This document shows positions 41,811 to 51,061 of a stretch of DNA of 51,061 nt, piece by piece. Under the pieces are notes generated by a model. That model ran no database searches. It had not been told where the DNA came from and saw nothing but the letters and a program-made list of their open reading frames with translations. The DNA is from SZUA-152 sp964401355 (lineage in GTDB: Bacteria > Pseudomonadota > Gammaproteobacteria > SZUA-152). The translations under genes and the position numbers were made by a program. The stretch spans positions 1 through 51,061 of the forward strand of contig CAYNYJ010000014.1 of NCBI GenBank assembly GCA_964401355.1, in the 5' to 3' direction. Position 1 is the stretch's first letter, and each line of letters begins with the position of its first letter.

Positions 41811-43718
41811 ATGGCCTCATATCACACCATCAAAGACCACTTTCGCGAAACCCGGCTGTTTGCCAGCCGTGCGGTACTTGCCCTGTTGATCTCCATTGGC
41901 CTGCTACTCGTATTGCTGATACGCCTGTTTGATTTACAGGTCATACAACACGACACCTACACCGTTTTATCCGATAAGAATCGTGTCCATATCCGCGCCG
42001 TGCCACCCACCCGCGGCCTGATCTATGACCGCAACGGCATCCTGCTCGCACAAAACCTGCCCAGCTACCGACTAGAAGTGGTCGCCGAACAGGTTGACGA
42101 CCTGGATGCCACCATCGCCGAATTGCGCAAACTCATCGACATCAGCGACGATAATATCGCCTCTTTCAAAAAACGCCTGAAACGCAGCAAGCGTTACAAA
42201 CCCATTTCGCTGCGCGCACGCTTGTCAGATCAGGAAGTAGCCCGCTTTGCCGTCAACCGCCACCGCTTTCCCGGTGTCGACACCGTTGCCCACCTTTATC
42301 GCCATTACCCCTTCAAGAGCCGCGGTGTGCATGCTCTAGGCTACGTGGGGCGCATCAGCGAACAGGAATTACAAACCATTGACAGCGCCAACTACGAAGG
42401 CAGTGATTTCATCGGCAAGACTGGTATCGAACGATTTTATGAAGACCTGCTGCACGGCGAAGTCGGTGTTGAGCAAATCGAAACCAATGCCCATGGGCGC
42501 ACCCTGCGGGTACTCAGTCACGATGCACCGACACCGGGGCTCAATCTTCACCTCAGCCTGGACATCGAACTGCAACGTATCGCCGAAACCGCGCTAGGCG
42601 ACAACAACGGTGCAGTAGTGGCCATCGACCCCAGCGATGGCAGCGTACTGGCGCTGGCCAGCATACCCACCTTCAACCCCAATTTGTTTGTCACCGGCAT
42701 CGACCACAAAACCTATCGCGCCCTGCAAAGTTCGCCCGACCAACCCATGTTCAATCGTGCTATCCGTGGCCGCTATCCGCCCGGCTCCACCGTCAAACCC
42801 TTCATCGGCCTGGCCGGTCTGGAATATGGTTTGATCAACCCCAATGTCTCCACCTACTGCCAGGGCTGGTACATGCTGGACGGCGACGACCGCAAATACC
42901 GGGATTGGAAAAAAACCGGCCACGGCCCGGTGGATCTCAGCCAGGCCATCATCGAATCCTGCGACGTATATTTTTATGACCTGGCCCTGACCCTGGGCAT
43001 CGACCGCCTCTCGCTATTTCTCGAACCCTTCGGCTTTAGCGACATCACCGGCATCGACATCAGCGGCGAGCTCACTGGCCTGGTGCCCACCCGTGCCTGG
43101 AAACGTCGCGCCAAAAGACAACCCTGGTACCCCGGCGAAACACTCATCACCGGCATTGGTCAGGGATTTTTCCTCGCCACCCCCTTGCAACTTGCCACTG
43201 CCACCGCGGCCCTGGCGCAATACGGCGACCAACTGCGCCCACGTTTGGTTGCCGCCACCGAAGACCCCGACAGCGGTGAAAAAATCTGGTTGCCCACCGT
43301 CCCTAATGTCGCGGTAGCGGTGGACAACCCGGACAACTGGGCCTACATCATCCGCGCCATGACCAAAGTGGTACACAGTCCCAAGGGCACCGCGCGACAC
43401 ATTGGTCGAGGAGCCAAATTCAGGATCGCTGGCAAAACCGGTACTTCTCAGGTATTCAGTATCAAACAGGACGAGGAATACGTGGAAGAAAATATCGCCA
43501 AAAAACTCCGCGACCATGCCCTGTTTATCGGCTTTGCGCCGGTGGACGAACCCCGAATCTCGGTTGCAGTGGTGGTCGAAAACGGTGGAAGCGGGGGAGC
43601 CGTCGCCTCGCCCATTGCCCGCAAGGTGATGGATTATTATCTGAACCAGGTATTACCCCGCGAATCGAAACAACTAATGCAAGCCCCCCAAACCGTCCCG
43701 CAGGAGCCAACACCATGA
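41811..43718 (+). CDS. mrdA: Penicillin-binding protein 2 (elongation transpeptidase)
   Basis: 635 residues against 633 in E. coli. An N-terminal anchor (about 21-42), a dimerisation domain (PPTRGLIYDRNG) and a transpeptidase domain with S326-T-V-K, SCD and KTGTSQ motifs are all present. It cross-links peptidoglycan on the side wall with RodA. The downstream rodA begins 4 bp before its stop. Confidence 0.97.
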   Translation: MASYHTIKDHFRETRLFASRAVLALLISIGLLLVLLIRLFDLQVIQHDTYTVLSDKNRVHIRAVPPTRGLIYDRNGILLAQNLPSYRLEVVAEQVDDLDATIAELRKLIDISDDNIASFKKRLKRSKRYKPISLRARLSDQEVARFAVNRHRFPGVDTVAHLYRHYPFKSRGVHALGYVGRISEQELQTIDSANYEGSDFIGKTGIERFYEDLLHGEVGVEQIETNAHGRTLRVLSHDAPTPGLNLHLSLDIELQRIAETALGDNNGAVVAIDPSDGSVLALASIPTFNPNLFVTGIDHKTYRALQSSPDQPMFNRAIRGRYPPGSTVKPFIGLAGLEYGLINPNVSTYCQGWYMLDGDDRKYRDWKKTGHGPVDLSQAIIESCDVYFYDLALTLGIDRLSLFLEPFGFSDITGIDISGELTGLVPTRAWKRRAKRQPWYPGETLITGIGQGFFLATPLQLATATAALAQYGDQLRPRLVAATEDPDSGEKIWLPTVPNVAVAVDNPDNWAYIIRAMTKVVHSPKGTARHIGRGAKFRIAGKTGTSQVFSIKQDEEYVEENIAKKLRDHALFIGFAPVDEPRISVAVVVENGGSGGAVASPIARKVMDYYLNQVLPRESKQLMQAPQTVPQEPTP

Positions 43719-44842
43719 GCCTGTTTGAAGCCCGTGCCGAGGTGCTGCTCACCAGCCGCCGCAGTCTGGCGGAGCGTCTGCATCTCGACACCCCACTACT
43801 GCTGTGCCTGCTGATACTGGCGGTCATCAGTCTGTTTGTGCTGTACAGCGCTAGCGGCCAGAATATCGACGTCATCTGGCGCCAGGCAATAAGACTGGGA
43901 GCGGCCTTTTTCATCATGCTGGTGTTGGCACAAATTAACCCCGCCACCTTCAATCGCTGGACGCCCTGGTTATTTGCACTGGGGCTGAGCCTGCTACTAG
44001 CGGTGCTCTGGGTTGGCGAAACCGGCAAGGGCGCGCAACGCTGGCTGGATCTCGGCCTGTTCCGTTTCCAGCCCTCAGAGATCATGAAACTTGCCGTACC
44101 CATGATGGTAGCCTGGTATCTGAGCGACCATCCGCTGCCCCCCAATTTGCGACGCCTGGCCATCGCCCTTTTAGTGATTCTCATTCCTACCCTGCTGATC
44201 GCCAAACAGCCAGACCTGGGTACCGCACTGCTAGTGGCCAGCGCGGGTATCTTTGTGTTGCTGTTTGCGGGCATTTCATGGCGACTGATCTTTGCTTCGA
44301 CAGCCATTTTGGCAGCCGGTGCACCGGTACTGTGGCATTTCATGCACGACTACCAACGCCAGCGAGTGCTGACCTTCCTCAACCCGGAGCAAAACCCGCT
44401 GGGCGCGGGTTATCACATTATTCAATCCAAAATCGCCATCGGCTCCGGAGGACTGTACGGCAAGGGCTGGCTCAACGGCACCCAATCGCAACTGAATTTT
44501 TTGCCAGAACGCTCCACGGATTTTATCTTCGCCGCCTATGCCGAAGAATTCGGCCTGTTCGGGATTCTGGCGTTATTGGCGGTGTACCTGCTGATCATCA
44601 TGCGCGGCCTGCTGATCGCCAGTCAGGCCCAGGATTCCTACACCCGCTTGCTAGCCGGCAGTCTGGTGATGACCTTCTTTATCTACATTTTTGTTAACAT
44701 CGGCATGGTCACCGGCCTGTTGCCGGTAGTTGGCATACCGCTGCCATTAGTCAGCTACGGGGGCACATCGATGGTGACCCTGATGGCTGGTTTCGGTATC
44801 CTCATGTCCATTCACACACATCGCAAATTGTTACCGCGATAA
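43715..44842 (+). CDS. rodA: Peptidoglycan polymerase RodA
   Basis: 375 residues with about ten membrane segments (SEDS family). FRFQPSEIMKLAVP, QPDLGTALLV and GIPLPLVSYGGTSM are characteristic; the catalytic Asp is in the QPDLGT area or adjacent extracellular loop. It is the glycosyltransferase partner of PBP2. ATGA overlap with mrdA indicates coupling. Confidence 0.97.
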   Translation: MSLFEARAEVLLTSRRSLAERLHLDTPLLLCLLILAVISLFVLYSASGQNIDVIWRQAIRLGAAFFIMLVLAQINPATFNRWTPWLFALGLSLLLAVLWVGETGKGAQRWLDLGLFRFQPSEIMKLAVPMMVAWYLSDHPLPPNLRRLAIALLVILIPTLLIAKQPDLGTALLVASAGIFVLLFAGISWRLIFASTAILAAGAPVLWHFMHDYQRQRVLTFLNPEQNPLGAGYHIIQSKIAIGSGGLYGKGWLNGTQSQLNFLPERSTDFIFAAYAEEFGLFGILALLAVYLLIIMRGLLIASQAQDSYTRLLAGSLVMTFFIYIFVNIGMVTGLLPVVGIPLPLVSYGGTSMVTLMAGFGILMSIHTHRKLLPR

Positions 44843-44859
44843 CGGATTAATAAATCACT

Positions 44860-45879
44860 ATGACCCTGACTCGATTATGCGTACTTTTCGGCACTTTTTT
44901 ACTGGTGCACCCCGTGCTGGCCAACCTTCCTCTGGACGAGCAGCCGGTGGCCGAACGTGACGACGTCAAAACCTTCATCCAGGAAATGGTCGACAGGCAT
45001 CAATTTGATGTCCAGAAACTCACCTCCCTGTTCAGCAAGGTGGTACTCAAACAAAAGATCATCGATGCCATCAGCCGCCCCGCCGAAGGCAAACCCTGGT
45101 TTCAGTACCGACCCATCTTTGTCACCAAAACGCGCATCAGGGAAGGCGTCACCTTCTGGAATGAAAACGAGGCCATTCTCAACGCCGCTGAAGAAAAATA
45201 CGGCGTACCGCCAGAAATCATCGTCGCCATCATCGGCGTTGAGACCCGTTACGGCCGACACAAGGGCAGCTATCGGGTAATGGACTCGCTCTCCACGTTG
45301 GCCTTCGCCTATCCTAAGCGCAGCAAATTTTTCCGCAGCGAACTGGAGCATTATTTGCTACTGACCCGGGAAGAAGGCCTCAAGGCTCTGGACATCAAAG
45401 GCTCTTATGCGGGCGCGATGGGCAAGTCGCAATTCATCTCCAGCAGCTACCGCAACTATGCGGTGGACTTCGACGGTGATGGCAAACGTGACCTGTGGGA
45501 CAACAATGCCGACGCCATCGGCAGCATTGCCAATTATTTCAAACGCCACAAATGGCAAACCGGCGGCGCCATAACCGCGCCCGCCATCGTCGGCAGCAAT
45601 CATATTCAAGTGTTAGTCAAAAAAGGATACAAGCCGCACAGCAGCCTCGCCGAATTGCGCCAACGCGGGGTTACCTCCACGCGCAAAATTGACCTTGAAG
45701 CGCGCGGCGCACTGCTTGAACTCAAACTACTGGCCGGACGCGAGCACTGGCTGGTTCTCAACAATTTTTATGTGATCACCCGCTACAACCACAGCCCGCT
45801 GTACGCAATGGCCGTGTATCAACTGGCGCAGGCCATCATCGAGAAACGAGATAAAACGCTCACCGCCACCGCAAAATGA
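44860..45879 (+). CDS. mltB: Lytic murein transglycosylase B
   Basis: 339 residues. Signal peptide about 1-21 (VHPVLA cleavage area). The catalytic glutamate lies in AIIGVETRYGRHKGSY, and GSYAGAMGKSQFISSSYRNYAVD is the SLT-type substrate part. No lipobox is evident, unlike E. coli MltB, so the protein may be periplasmic. It cuts glycan chains forming anhydromuropeptides. Order rodA-mltB-rlpA-dacA is as in Pseudomonas. Confidence 0.95.
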   Translation: MTLTRLCVLFGTFLLVHPVLANLPLDEQPVAERDDVKTFIQEMVDRHQFDVQKLTSLFSKVVLKQKIIDAISRPAEGKPWFQYRPIFVTKTRIREGVTFWNENEAILNAAEEKYGVPPEIIVAIIGVETRYGRHKGSYRVMDSLSTLAFAYPKRSKFFRSELEHYLLLTREEGLKALDIKGSYAGAMGKSQFISSSYRNYAVDFDGDGKRDLWDNNADAIGSIANYFKRHKWQTGGAITAPAIVGSNHIQVLVKKGYKPHSSLAELRQRGVTSTRKIDLEARGALLELKLLAGREHWLVLNNFYVITRYNHSPLYAMAVYQLAQAIIEKRDKTLTATAK

Positions 45880-46781
45880 ACCCTGCCTTACACAACACGG
45901 CTTTTATGAATCGGTATTTTTCGGCAGCGCCTTGGCTTCGTCATCTGCCGGCACTCATCGTCATCAGCATCACATTAAGCGCCTGCGGCTCATTACCGCA
46001 AAGCCGTTATAGCATCGCGCAAGACAGCGCACCCACGCGCGACATCGATCACACCCGGGTCGCCAATGCGGTGCCCAAATACGAGCCTCGCAGCAAATAC
46101 GGCAATCCCAAATCCTACGTGGTGCAGGGCCGACGCTACACCGTCCGCGACAGCGCCCGCGGTTTTGTGCAGCGCGGGCTGGCCTCCTGGTACGGCACCA
46201 AATTCCACGGCCATCGCACCTCCAGTGGCGAGACCTACGACATGTACGCGATGACTGCGGCGCACAAAACCCTGCCGATCCCGGCCTACGTCGAAGTCCA
46301 CAACCTGGATAACGGCCGTAAAATTATCGTGCGCGTCAACGACCGTGGGCCTTTTGCCCGAGGCCGGATTATCGATCTGTCTTTTGTTGCGGCGAAAAAG
46401 CTGGGAATCACCGCCAAAGGCACCGGCCGGGTGGAGATTCGGGTGATCGAGCCCGGCGCCACCACCTCTAAAATAGCATCGCGCAATACGACCTCAGCCA
46501 AACCCCTGTCAGCCCCTGTGCCCGCTTCCGCGAGCGGGGCCAATACGGCGCAACTTTATCTGCAAGTCGGTGCCTTTACGGACAGCAACAATGCCACCCG
46601 ATTACTCAACCGGCTGGCCAGCAGACTGTCTGAGAACGTGCTGATCAACCGCAAGGCCACCGGCAATTACAGTATTTACCGGGTGCGCATCGGCCCCCTG
46701 CGCTCGGAAGCCGAGGCCGATCGCCTGCGTGCTGCGCTCAAACCCCTGGGGCTGGATAACTCGAACCTCGTTGTGGAGTAA
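45876..46781 (+). CDS. rlpA: Septal ring lytic transglycosylase RlpA
   Basis: 301 residues from ATG 45876 (ATGA overlap with mltB); a second ATG at 45906 gives a more usual lipoprotein leader. Lipobox ITLSACGS, then a double-psi beta barrel with ASWYGTKFHGHRTSSGE and RVNDRGPFARGRIIDLS, and a C-terminal SPOR domain from ~225 (LYLQVGAFTDSNNATRL). Pseudomonas RlpA cuts naked glycan strands at the septum. An alanine/serine-rich linker lies between the domains. Confidence 0.95.
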   Translation: MNPALHNTAFMNRYFSAAPWLRHLPALIVISITLSACGSLPQSRYSIAQDSAPTRDIDHTRVANAVPKYEPRSKYGNPKSYVVQGRRYTVRDSARGFVQRGLASWYGTKFHGHRTSSGETYDMYAMTAAHKTLPIPAYVEVHNLDNGRKIIVRVNDRGPFARGRIIDLSFVAAKKLGITAKGTGRVEIRVIEPGATTSKIASRNTTSAKPLSAPVPASASGANTAQLYLQVGAFTDSNNATRLLNRLASRLSENVLINRKATGNYSIYRVRIGPLRSEAEADRLRAALKPLGLDNSNLVVE

Positions 46782-46856
46782 CGCGAAAATGGCTATCCTC
46801 TGCACCGCATCAACTGACCAGCACCGTTACACATTATTCTCTCCATTCACAACACC

Positions 46857-48023
46857 ATGAGTCTTTCCATGCCGCGTCTTATTCGTACTTTCTGGATCTT
46901 TTTAGCCATCCCCGTTACCTGCCTGCTATTGGCCGCCCCCGGCACAGCCGCGACGCTGATTCCCGCGACTCCCAAAATCAAGGCCAAGGGCTATCTGCTC
47001 ATCGATTTTCACAGTGGCCGGGTTCTGGCTGAAAAAAAGTCTGATCAACGTCTGGAGCCCGCCAGTCTCACTAAAATATTGTCGTCCTATGTCGTCGCTT
47101 ACGAGTTGGCCAATGGCAACATCACGCTGGATGACGAGGTACATATCAGCGAAAAAGCCTGGCGCATGCAGGGCTCGCGCATGTTTATCGAGGTGGGCAA
47201 AAAGGTCAGTGTTGAAAACCTGCTGAAAGGCATGGTTATTCAGTCCGGCAATGATGCCACCGTGGCCCTGGCCGAACATATTGCCGGCAGCGAAGACGCC
47301 TTTGTGTCACTGATGAACCAGCACGCCGCCGAGCTGGGCATGCTCGACAGCCACTTCATTAACAGCACCGGTCTGCCACACAAAAATCACTACACCACGC
47401 CCCGCGACCTTGCCAAACTGGCGACCGCGTTAATTCGTGACTTCCCCGAACACTACAAACGCTACTCCACAAAGAAGTTCACCTTTAACAACATCACTCA
47501 ATACAATCGCAACAAATTATTGTGGCGAAACGACTCAGTGGACGGCATCAAGACCGGCCACACCGAGGCCGCCGGTTATTGCCTGGTGGCCTCCGCAGTG
47601 CGTGATGACATGCGGCTGATTTCGGTAATCCTCGGCACCCGCAGCGATGCGACGCGCTCCGCCGAAAGTCAGAAATTACTCACTTACGGATTCCGCTTCT
47701 TTGAAACCCATCGACTGTATGCCGCCAACGAACCACTGACCACAGCACGCATCTGGAAAGGCGCGCAACAAGATTTAAGCCTGGGACTGGCCGAAGACCT
47801 GTATCTCACCATCCCCAAAGGCCAATACAAAAAACTCGACGCAAATATGAACCTGGATGCGCGCATTGTGGCACCCGCCAAAAAGGGCCAATCCTTTGGC
47901 TCGGTTAACATCAGCCTTGGCGATGAAACGTATGCCCAACGGGAATTAGTTGCCCTTTCTGATATTGAAAAAGGCAGCTTGATCGATAACCTTATCGACG
48001 AAATAAAACTTTTATTTGAATAG
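46857..48023 (+). CDS. dacA: D-alanyl-D-alanine carboxypeptidase (PBP5/6 type)
   Basis: 388 residues. Signal peptide about 1-31. Motifs are S70-L-T-K73, SGN in VIQSGNDATVALAEH and KTGHTEAAGYC. A C-terminal amphipathic helix (SLIDNLIDEIKLLFE) anchors it to the membrane face. It trims pentapeptide side chains. The gene follows rlpA and is called dacA or dacC in relatives. Confidence 0.96.
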   Translation: MSLSMPRLIRTFWIFLAIPVTCLLLAAPGTAATLIPATPKIKAKGYLLIDFHSGRVLAEKKSDQRLEPASLTKILSSYVVAYELANGNITLDDEVHISEKAWRMQGSRMFIEVGKKVSVENLLKGMVIQSGNDATVALAEHIAGSEDAFVSLMNQHAAELGMLDSHFINSTGLPHKNHYTTPRDLAKLATALIRDFPEHYKRYSTKKFTFNNITQYNRNKLLWRNDSVDGIKTGHTEAAGYCLVASAVRDDMRLISVILGTRSDATRSAESQKLLTYGFRFFETHRLYAANEPLTTARIWKGAQQDLSLGLAEDLYLTIPKGQYKKLDANMNLDARIVAPAKKGQSFGSVNISLGDETYAQRELVALSDIEKGSLIDNLIDEIKLLFE

Positions 48024-48094
48024 GGCTGAGAAAAGATAAAAAGGGAAAACGGAACGAAACCCTTGAATGTCTCTTATCCAGCGATCCGCATATC

Positions 48095-48946
48095 ATGAAC
48101 ACCGTATATCTGAATAAAGAATTCCTCCCGGCTGAGCAGGCCTGCGTGCCGGTGCTGGATCGTGGTTTTATTTTTGGCGATGGGGTTTATGAGGTCATCC
48201 CCGTTTATGGCGGCAACCTGTTCCGCCGGGACGAACATCTGCAACGCCTGCAAAACAGCCTCGATGCGGTACGCATCCCCAACCCGCTAACCGTGGATGC
48301 CTGGGATTCCATGCTCAACGAACTGATCACAAAAAATGGCGGCGGCGAATTATCCCTTTACCTGCAAGTCACCCGTGGCAGCGCGCAGCGGGATCACGCC
48401 ATGCCCAAACATCCGCAGCCCACGGTGTTTGCCATGTGTAGTCTGCTAAAGCCCGTGAGCGCAGAGGTGATCGAGAATGGCGTGGCCGCAATCACCTTGG
48501 ACGACATTCGCTGGCAGCGCTGCCACATCAAGGCGATCAGTCTGTTGCCGAATATATTATTGCGCCAAGAGGCGCTGGACCAGGATGCCGCCGAGGCCAT
48601 TCTGATTCGTGACGGCCTCGCCACCGAGGGCGCGGCCAGTAATTTATTTGCGCTGCTCAATGGCGTACTGTGCACCCCCCCAAAAGGCCCCTTTCTGTTG
48701 CCCGGTATCACCCGCGACCTGATTCTGGAACTGGCCGCGGCCAACGATATCGCCCATTGTGAACAGGCCATTACCCCGGACGACTTGGTGAATGCTGACG
48801 AAATCTGGCTGACCTCCTCCACCAAGGAAATTTTGCCCGTCACCCGGCTGGATAAACGGACCGTGGCCGATGGCAAGCCCGGCCCCTTGTTTCGACGCAT
48901 GCTGGCCTTATATCAAACCTACAAGCAGCAACTACGCAGCGCCTGA
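48095..48946 (+). CDS. dat: D-amino acid aminotransferase (class IV PLP enzyme)
   Basis: 283 residues. VLDRGFIFGDGVYEVIPVYGG is the class IV opening; the PLP lysine is probably in CHIKAISLLPNI, and EGAASNLFAL and LTSSTKEILPVT bind the cofactor phosphate and substrate. It swaps amino groups between D-alanine and D-glutamate and so supplies wall precursors, matching the context next to dacA. Some relatives are ilvE-like or ADC lyase-like, but the motifs favour Dat. Confidence 0.92.
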   Translation: MNTVYLNKEFLPAEQACVPVLDRGFIFGDGVYEVIPVYGGNLFRRDEHLQRLQNSLDAVRIPNPLTVDAWDSMLNELITKNGGGELSLYLQVTRGSAQRDHAMPKHPQPTVFAMCSLLKPVSAEVIENGVAAITLDDIRWQRCHIKAISLLPNILLRQEALDQDAAEAILIRDGLATEGAASNLFALLNGVLCTPPKGPFLLPGITRDLILELAAANDIAHCEQAITPDDLVNADEIWLTSSTKEILPVTRLDKRTVADGKPGPLFRRMLALYQTYKQQLRSA

Positions 48947-48974
48947 CACCTGCACTGCACCGAACCCAGCCAAC

Positions 48975-49277
48975 ATGAGCCACGAAGACACCCCCGACAC
49001 GCCCGATAAATCGGCCAGCGATGATTCCCTGTTCGACTTTCCCTGTGAATTTCCTATCAAGGCCATGGGCAAGGCCGATGACTCACTGGAATCCGTGGTG
49101 CTGGAAATTGTGCGCCGCCACGTACCCGACCTGCCCGCCGGGGCGCTCAAAACCCGCCTCAGCAGCAACGGCAAGTACCTGGCCATCACGGTCACCATTA
49201 CCGCCCAAAGTCGCGCCCAGCTCGATGCCATCTACCTGGATTTGAGCGCCTGCAAACGGGTGTTGATGGCGCTGTGA
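48975..49277 (+). CDS. ybeD: YbeD family protein (DUF493)
   Basis: 100 residues from ATG 48975. FPCEFPIKAMGKADDSLESVV and LSSNGKYLAITVTITAQSRAQLDAIY are typical of the ferredoxin-like ACT-resembling DUF493 family. Function is not settled; it always lies beside lipB and dacA. Its stop overlaps the lipB GTG start by 4 bp (GTGA), so the two genes are coupled. Confidence 0.93.
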   Translation: MSHEDTPDTPDKSASDDSLFDFPCEFPIKAMGKADDSLESVVLEIVRRHVPDLPAGALKTRLSSNGKYLAITVTITAQSRAQLDAIYLDLSACKRVLMAL

Positions 49278-49921
49278 GCCCCACGAAAATTTCCGATGAT
49301 GGCCTGATTATTCGTCATTTGGGACTGCGCGACTTCGAACCCGTGTGGCGCGAGATGCAGCAATTCACCGATCAGCGCAACGCCGACACCCCCGACGAAA
49401 TCTGGTTGTTGCAACACGCCCCGGTGTTCACCCTTGGGCTCAACGGCAAATCCGAACACCTCCTCAACCCCGGCGATATTCCGGTGGTGAATTGCGACCG
49501 AGGCGGCCAGGTCACCTATCATGGCCCCGGCCAACTGATTGCCTATTTGCTGTTAGACATTCGCCGTTGCGGACTCGGCGTCAAAGCCCTGGTGAGCAAA
49601 ATAGAACAGGCCATTATCGACGTGTTGGCGGAATATCAGCTGCACGGCCAACGCCACGCGGGCGCGCCGGGCATCTATGTCGGTGACGCCAAGATCGCCG
49701 CGCTGGGCCTGCGCATCCGCAGGGGCTGTTCGTATCACGGCCTGAGCCTCAACGTCGATATGAATCTGGAGCCCTTTTCGCGCATCAACCCCTGCGGTTT
49801 TGAGGGGCTGGTCAGCGACCAGCTGAGTCACCATAGCGCGGCACCCGACCTGGAAAGCGCACAGACCAGCCTCATTCAGCAACTGCGTCACCAGCTCACG
49901 CCTCAGACTAAAAACCATTAG
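49274..49921 (+). CDS. lipB: Octanoyl-[acyl-carrier-protein]:protein transferase LipB
   Basis: 215 residues from GTG 49274. LLQHAPVFTLG, DRGGQVTYHGPGQLIAYLLLD and the catalytic-Cys motif INPCGFEG match LipB. It moves octanoate from ACP to lipoyl domains; LipA then adds sulfur. Confidence 0.96.
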   Translation: MSPTKISDDGLIIRHLGLRDFEPVWREMQQFTDQRNADTPDEIWLLQHAPVFTLGLNGKSEHLLNPGDIPVVNCDRGGQVTYHGPGQLIAYLLLDIRRCGLGVKALVSKIEQAIIDVLAEYQLHGQRHAGAPGIYVGDAKIAALGLRIRRGCSYHGLSLNVDMNLEPFSRINPCGFEGLVSDQLSHHSAAPDLESAQTSLIQQLRHQLTPQTKNH

Positions 49922-49997
49922 CAGTACGTGTTTCCCTGACCCATTCCATTGTATGATGGCGCTCTTTCAAACGGCGTCTATTTTCCCTAATAAAATC

Positions 49998-51011
49998 ATG
50001 GACAAACCCAACTCCCCAAATGGCCACAAGGCCAATACGCCCACGCTAAAACCTGCCACCATGCACTCTCGCAAGCAGGTTGGCGAAAAACTGCGTGGTG
50101 CCGAGAAAGTCGCGCGCATTCCCATCAAGGTCATCCCCAGCACCAGCATCCAGCGCAAGCCCAAATGGATACGCGCCAAAGCCCCCACTAGCGTCGAGGC
50201 CCAACGGGTCAAAAAACTGTTGCGCGAACATCAACTGCACACTGTCTGCGAAGAGGCCGCCTGTCCGAATCTGGGGGAATGCTTCAGCAACGGTACCGCC
50301 ACCTTTATGATCATGGGTGACATCTGCACCCGGCGCTGCCCATTTTGCGACGTAGCCCACGGCCGGCCTAATCCGCTGGATGCCAACGAACCCGCTAATC
50401 TCGCCAAGGCTCTGAGCATTCTCAAACTGAAATACGTGGTGATTACCTCGGTGGATCGCGACGACCTCCGTGATGGCGGCGCCGGGCATTTTGTCGCCTG
50501 CATCCGCGCTGTGCGTGAAACCTCGCCGCAGACGCGCATTGAAATTCTGGTGCCGGATTTCCGCGGCCGCATGGACATTGCCCTGGAAATCATGAAAAAA
50601 GCCCCGCCGGACGTGTTCAATCACAACCTGGAAAATGTGCCGCGTCTGTACAAAAAAATTCGTCCCGGCGCAGATTACCCGTGGTCACTGACATTGATCC
50701 AGCGCTTCAAAGAAATGTACCCGCACATCCCCACCAAATCCGGACTGATGCTGGGCCTGGGTGAAACCTTCGACGAGGTCGTTGAGGTGCTCAAGGATCT
50801 GCGCGCCCACGATTGCGACATGCTAACCCTCGGCCAGTACCTGCAACCCAGCCTCAACCACCTGGCGGTAGAACGTTTTGTGACACCGGAAGAATTCGAC
50901 CAGCTGGCCAAGATCGCTCGCGGGCTGGGCTTCAGCAACGTCGCCAGCGGGCCCATGGTGCGTTCTTCCTATCATGCCGACCAACAGGCTAGCGGCAGCA
51001 CGGTTCGCTGA
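49998..51011 (+). CDS. lipA: Lipoyl synthase
   Basis: About 337 residues from ATG 49998; an in-frame ATG at 49953 gives an atypical extension. Two clusters: auxiliary cysteines in CEEAACPNLGECF and the radical-SAM CTRRCPFCDV; the C-terminal RSSYHADQQ holds the serine ligand of the auxiliary cluster. It inserts two sulfurs in octanoyl groups. It follows lipB by about 75 bp. Confidence 0.97.
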   Translation: MDKPNSPNGHKANTPTLKPATMHSRKQVGEKLRGAEKVARIPIKVIPSTSIQRKPKWIRAKAPTSVEAQRVKKLLREHQLHTVCEEAACPNLGECFSNGTATFMIMGDICTRRCPFCDVAHGRPNPLDANEPANLAKALSILKLKYVVITSVDRDDLRDGGAGHFVACIRAVRETSPQTRIEILVPDFRGRMDIALEIMKKAPPDVFNHNLENVPRLYKKIRPGADYPWSLTLIQRFKEMYPHIPTKSGLMLGLGETFDEVVEVLKDLRAHDCDMLTLGQYLQPSLNHLAVERFVTPEEFDQLAKIARGLGFSNVASGPMVRSSYHADQQASGSTVR

Positions 51012-51061
51012 GTGCTGAGTGCTGAGTGCTGAGTGCTGAGTGCTGAGTGCTGAGTGCTGAG
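51009..51061. repeat. Heptanucleotide tandem array TGAGTGC after lipA
   Basis: Seven full copies and a partial one of TGAGTGC are without any mismatch up to the window edge; the first unit supplies the lipA stop codon (TGA 51009-51011). The array continues beyond the window, so its full length is unknown. Perfect identity suggests recent slippage and possibly length variation. Confidence 0.93.

Noticed and set aside
12749..43718. Possible recent inversion joining rlmH to maf and mreD to mrdA (compared with the Pseudomonas order)
   Set aside because: A single inversion would explain it, but the same joins are normal in betaproteobacteria and early gammaproteobacteria, so this is more likely the older order.

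Overview
The window is a piece of a gammaproteobacterial chromosome with moderate GC content. The evidence is the 5' end of a gamma-type 16S rRNA gene, the LolB/LptE/Hsp33/DarP/YhdP gene set, the Pseudomonas-type ProA, and the hemA-prfA-prmC-moeB and lolB-ispE-tRNA-prs-rplY-pth-ychF gene orders. The joins rlmH-maf-rng and mreBCD-mrdA-rodA are the arrangement familiar from betaproteobacteria and early-branching gammaproteobacteria, so a Chromatiales/Thiotrichales-like lineage is my best guess. I cannot name a genus.

Layout. 1-906: start of an rRNA operon reading leftwards out of the window, with a leader hairpin, a boxA antitermination site and four tandem sigma70 promoters about 110 bp apart. 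907-5714: a giant FAD/Fe-S dehydrogenase, darP, and a small AT-rich gene that may be frameshifted. 5955-18085 (all minus): nit, yhdP, rng, maf, rlmH, rsfS, nadD, proA, holA, lptE. A short inverted-repeat element (MITE-like, 230 bp, TTAA flanks) separates nit from yhdP, and a decayed VOC/glyoxalase gene overlaps the start of lptE where leuS would often be. 18604-26069 (minus): tRNA-Met, ychF, pth, rplY, prs, a tRNA-like palindromic element, tRNA-Gln, ispE, lolB and a TPR lipoprotein. 26300-31491 (plus): hemA, prfA, prmC, a small unknown, moeB and a JAMM-type peptidase. 31750-34335 (plus): a periplasmic binding protein beside a membrane diguanylate cyclase. 34387-38718 (minus): gatC-gatA-gatB-hslO. 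38946-51011 (plus): mreB-mreC-mreD-mrdA-rodA-mltB-rlpA-dacA-dat-ybeD-lipB-lipA, interrupted by a second MITE-like copy between mreB and mreC. The window ends in a heptanucleotide tandem repeat that starts on the lipA stop codon.

How it works together. Most genes are housekeeping: translation (RF1 and its methylase, GatCAB, Pth, L25, rRNA, tRNAs, RsfS, RlmH, RNase G, DarP), cofactors (HemA, NadD, LipA/LipB, MoeB), outer-membrane assembly (LptE, LolB, YhdP) and rod-shape peptidoglycan synthesis (MreBCD, PBP2, RodA, MltB, RlpA, PBP5/6). No defence system, CRISPR array, phage or transposase gene was seen. The less ordinary material is the quadruple rRNA promoter array, the paired MITE-like elements (one placing the mreC start next to its terminal repeat so that no ATG is available), the inverted tRNA-end element beside tRNA-Gln, and the binding-protein/diguanylate-cyclase pair, which could be a two-gene sensory unit.
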